Positions 41,901-41,959 of a stretch of 41,959 bases of DNA are shown piece by piece. A program made the position numbers and the translations under genes. The DNA is from Boothiomyces macroporosus. Taxonomy: Eukaryota; Chytridiomycota; Chytridiomycetes; Rhizophydiales; Terramycetaceae. The notes beneath the pieces were generated by a model. It saw nothing but the letters and a program-made list of their open reading frames with translations, was not told the origin of the DNA and did not search any database. The first letter of the stretch is position 1; each line of letters begins with the position of its first letter. The stretch spans positions 1 through 41,959 of the forward strand of contig JADGKB010000115.1 of assembly GCA_027604185.1 (NCBI GenBank), read 5' to 3'.

Positions 41901-41959
41901 TTTCACCTTTTGGTCAGGAAAACTCGTGGATACCACGATTCTATTAAAAAAGTGGTTCA

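Larger units (their letters stand above)
28089..41959. repeat. 13,871-bp tandem repeat unit, copy 2
   Basis: This copy follows copy 1 directly with no spacer and ends exactly at the last base of the window. No nucleotide difference from copy 1 was noticed. The base after position 41959, and therefore the right flank, is not visible. That leaves open a third copy, a circle, or an assembly loop. Confidence 0.95.

Noticed and set aside
14218..41959. Transposon or virus as the cause of the duplication
   Set aside because: The unit has no transposase, integrase, terminal repeats or target-site duplication and carries only ordinary cellular genes.
1..41959. CRISPR array or bacterial operon structure
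   Set aside because: No spaced direct repeats of that kind are present, and genes have spliceosomal introns, TATA boxes and AATAAA signals, so the DNA is eukaryotic.

Overview
The window reads as nuclear DNA of a small, AT-rich, gene-dense genome from a flagellated fungus or a close relative. Evidence for a flagellum is a near-complete CC2D2A gene, which encodes a ciliary transition-zone protein. Evidence for fungal affinity is an APSES-type DNA-binding domain, a MET1-like siroheme gene, a secreted double-psi beta-barrel protein, and several Ser/Thr-rich surface proteins with GPI-type tails. I cannot name the lineage from sequence alone. Chytrids, blastocladiomycetes, sanchytrids, Olpidium, rozellids and aphelids are all possible. 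A siroheme gene argues weakly against the most reduced parasites.

The left, single-copy part (1-14217) holds a secreted DPBB protein, then the divergent pair NOP2 (rRNA m5C methyltransferase) and a PDCD2L/TSR4-like ribosome-assembly gene. Next come two mucin-like repeat proteins, a small unknown protein, MET1, two paralogous seven-transmembrane proteins with an eight-cysteine ectodomain, a single C2H2 zinc-finger protein, two more mucin-like surface proteins and the start of an APSES protein. Genes are packed tightly: two convergent pairs are 5 and 8 nt apart, and many stop codons lie inside or beside AATAAA.

From 14218 the window becomes two head-to-tail copies of one 13,871-bp unit (14218-28088 and 28089-41959). 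I found no difference between them, and the window ends exactly on the last base of the second copy. Each unit carries the APSES 3' part, two large redox proteins (DOMON, cytochrome b561, cytochrome b5 and a flavin reductase module in one chain), CC2D2A, an unrecognised basic protein and a multi-RPEL actin-binding protein. The second APSES copy lacks its first 72 codons. This may be a recent tandem duplication, a circular or amplified element, or an assembly artefact.

The most striking feature is intron size. I rebuilt 28 introns in the non-redundant sequence. Sixteen are exactly 20 nt, and all but one are 18-23 nt. CC2D2A alone has 19 of them, and splicing them gives an uninterrupted 1558-residue protein close to the animal length. 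One RPEL-gene exon is a 25-nt microexon between two 22-nt introns. The redox proteins form the second unusual theme: a predicted transmembrane electron-transfer chain in which the cytochrome b5 fold appears to be split by an insertion of about 65-70 residues.
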